From JBOGUF01 sp050696075 (GTDB lineage Bacteria > Chloroflexota > Chloroflexia > Thermomicrobiales > UBA6265): a DNA stretch of 41,961 nucleotides. Below the pieces are notes generated by a model. The model saw only the letters and a program-made list of their open reading frames with translations, was not told the DNA's origin and made no database searches. Below are positions 41,756 through 41,961 of the stretch, piece by piece. The DNA is taken from NCBI GenBank assembly GCA_050696075.1, contig JBOGUF010000202.1:1-41961 (forward strand), in the 5' to 3' direction. The stretch's first letter is position 1; the number at the start of each line of letters is the position of its first letter. Made by a program: the position numbers and the translations under genes.

Positions 41756-41943
41756 CGTAGGGGAGGGACCCGTGCCCTCCCCATCGCGCGAAGCGCGATA
41801 TGCCGCGCATGCGGCCCGTTCGACCCGCGACCACCACGATGGTTGATTGTGGCATACCGTCCCTGTTGGCGTGCCCATTATCGACCTTCGGGCGATGCGC
41901 GCCTGCGGCGCGCGGGAGGGCACAGGTCCCTCCCCTACGACGA
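41756..41943. repeat. REP/BIME element, A-variant arms, upstream of the DUF1156 gene
   Basis: Same layout as 37794-37980: left arm GTAGGGGAGGGACCCGTG, hairpins ATCGCGCGAAGCGCGAT and GCGCGCCTGCGGCGCGC, core TTGATTGTGGCATACC, right arm CAGGTCCCTCCCCTACGAC. Both arms carry the same A/T substitution relative to the prototype. Confidence 0.92.
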
Positions 41944-41961
41944 TCACGACGGCATTGGGGG

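Noticed and set aside
41588..41947. Upstream extension of the methylase frame to 41947
   Set aside because: The added residues (VVGEGPVPSR and similar) are translated REP elements; GTG 41587 has a ribosome site and begins the conserved domain.

Overview
This is a high-GC window (visibly GC-rich third codon positions, many GTG starts and one TTG start) whose gene content resembles a free-living, saccharolytic, aerobic member of the Chloroflexota, probably near Thermomicrobia/Sphaerobacterales. That placement is an inference from gene content and style; there is no rRNA gene here to settle it. No tRNA, rRNA or CRISPR array was seen.

Layout. (1) 1-11.9 kb, minus strand: one transport and depolymerisation operon, read from 11.7 kb leftward. 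It holds a large Tat-type solute-binding protein, two Dpp/Opp-type permeases, two Dpp/Opp-type ATPases and two heparinase II/III-family polysaccharide lyases. A second, paralogous solute-binding protein starts at 409 and leaves the window. Both binding-protein genes share a near-identical promoter region. (2) 12.1-15.1 kb, plus strand: a KdgD-like dehydratase/decarboxylase and an S9 peptidase. (3) 15.3-16.7 kb: a HicA-HicB-SecB-like toxin-antitoxin-chaperone cassette with a clear promoter and operator. (4) 17.0-18.8 kb: two overlapping genes for secreted surface-type proteins. (5) 18.9-22.6 kb: a patatin, a Rieske ferredoxin plus metal-dependent hydrolase pair, and a divergent creatininase. 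(6) 22.8-26.4 kb: a second binding protein with two permeases but no ATPases. (7) 26.4-32.1 kb: an LLM-type flavin oxidoreductase, a glucarate dehydratase-like enolase, a broken ECF sigma gene beside its putative membrane partner, and an HpcH/HpaI aldolase. (8) 32.1-34.4 kb: a truncated MFS gene fused back to back with a DUF5615/DUF433 toxin-antitoxin pair, then an amidohydrolase. (9) 34.4-41.6 kb: a likely defence pair, DUF1156 DNA methylase and HEPN-DUF499 ATPase, separated by a REP-associated tyrosine transposase (RAYT) flanked by its presumed REP/BIME elements.

How the genes may work together. The lyases, transporters, glucarate dehydratase-like enzyme, KdgD-like enzyme and aldolase suggest use of uronate- or aldarate-containing polysaccharide: cleavage, import of fragments, then oxidation to 2-oxoglutarate semialdehyde or aldol cleavage. 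A shared TTGC(G/A)-rich box near three promoters, and a perfect ATTGCGCAAT palindrome before kdgD, may mark a common regulator.

A notable feature is the density of inverted-repeat elements of several unrelated families (RAYT-type BIMEs, a G-rich family, and two kinds beginning GTCAT). Two copies lie in frame inside protein-coding genes.
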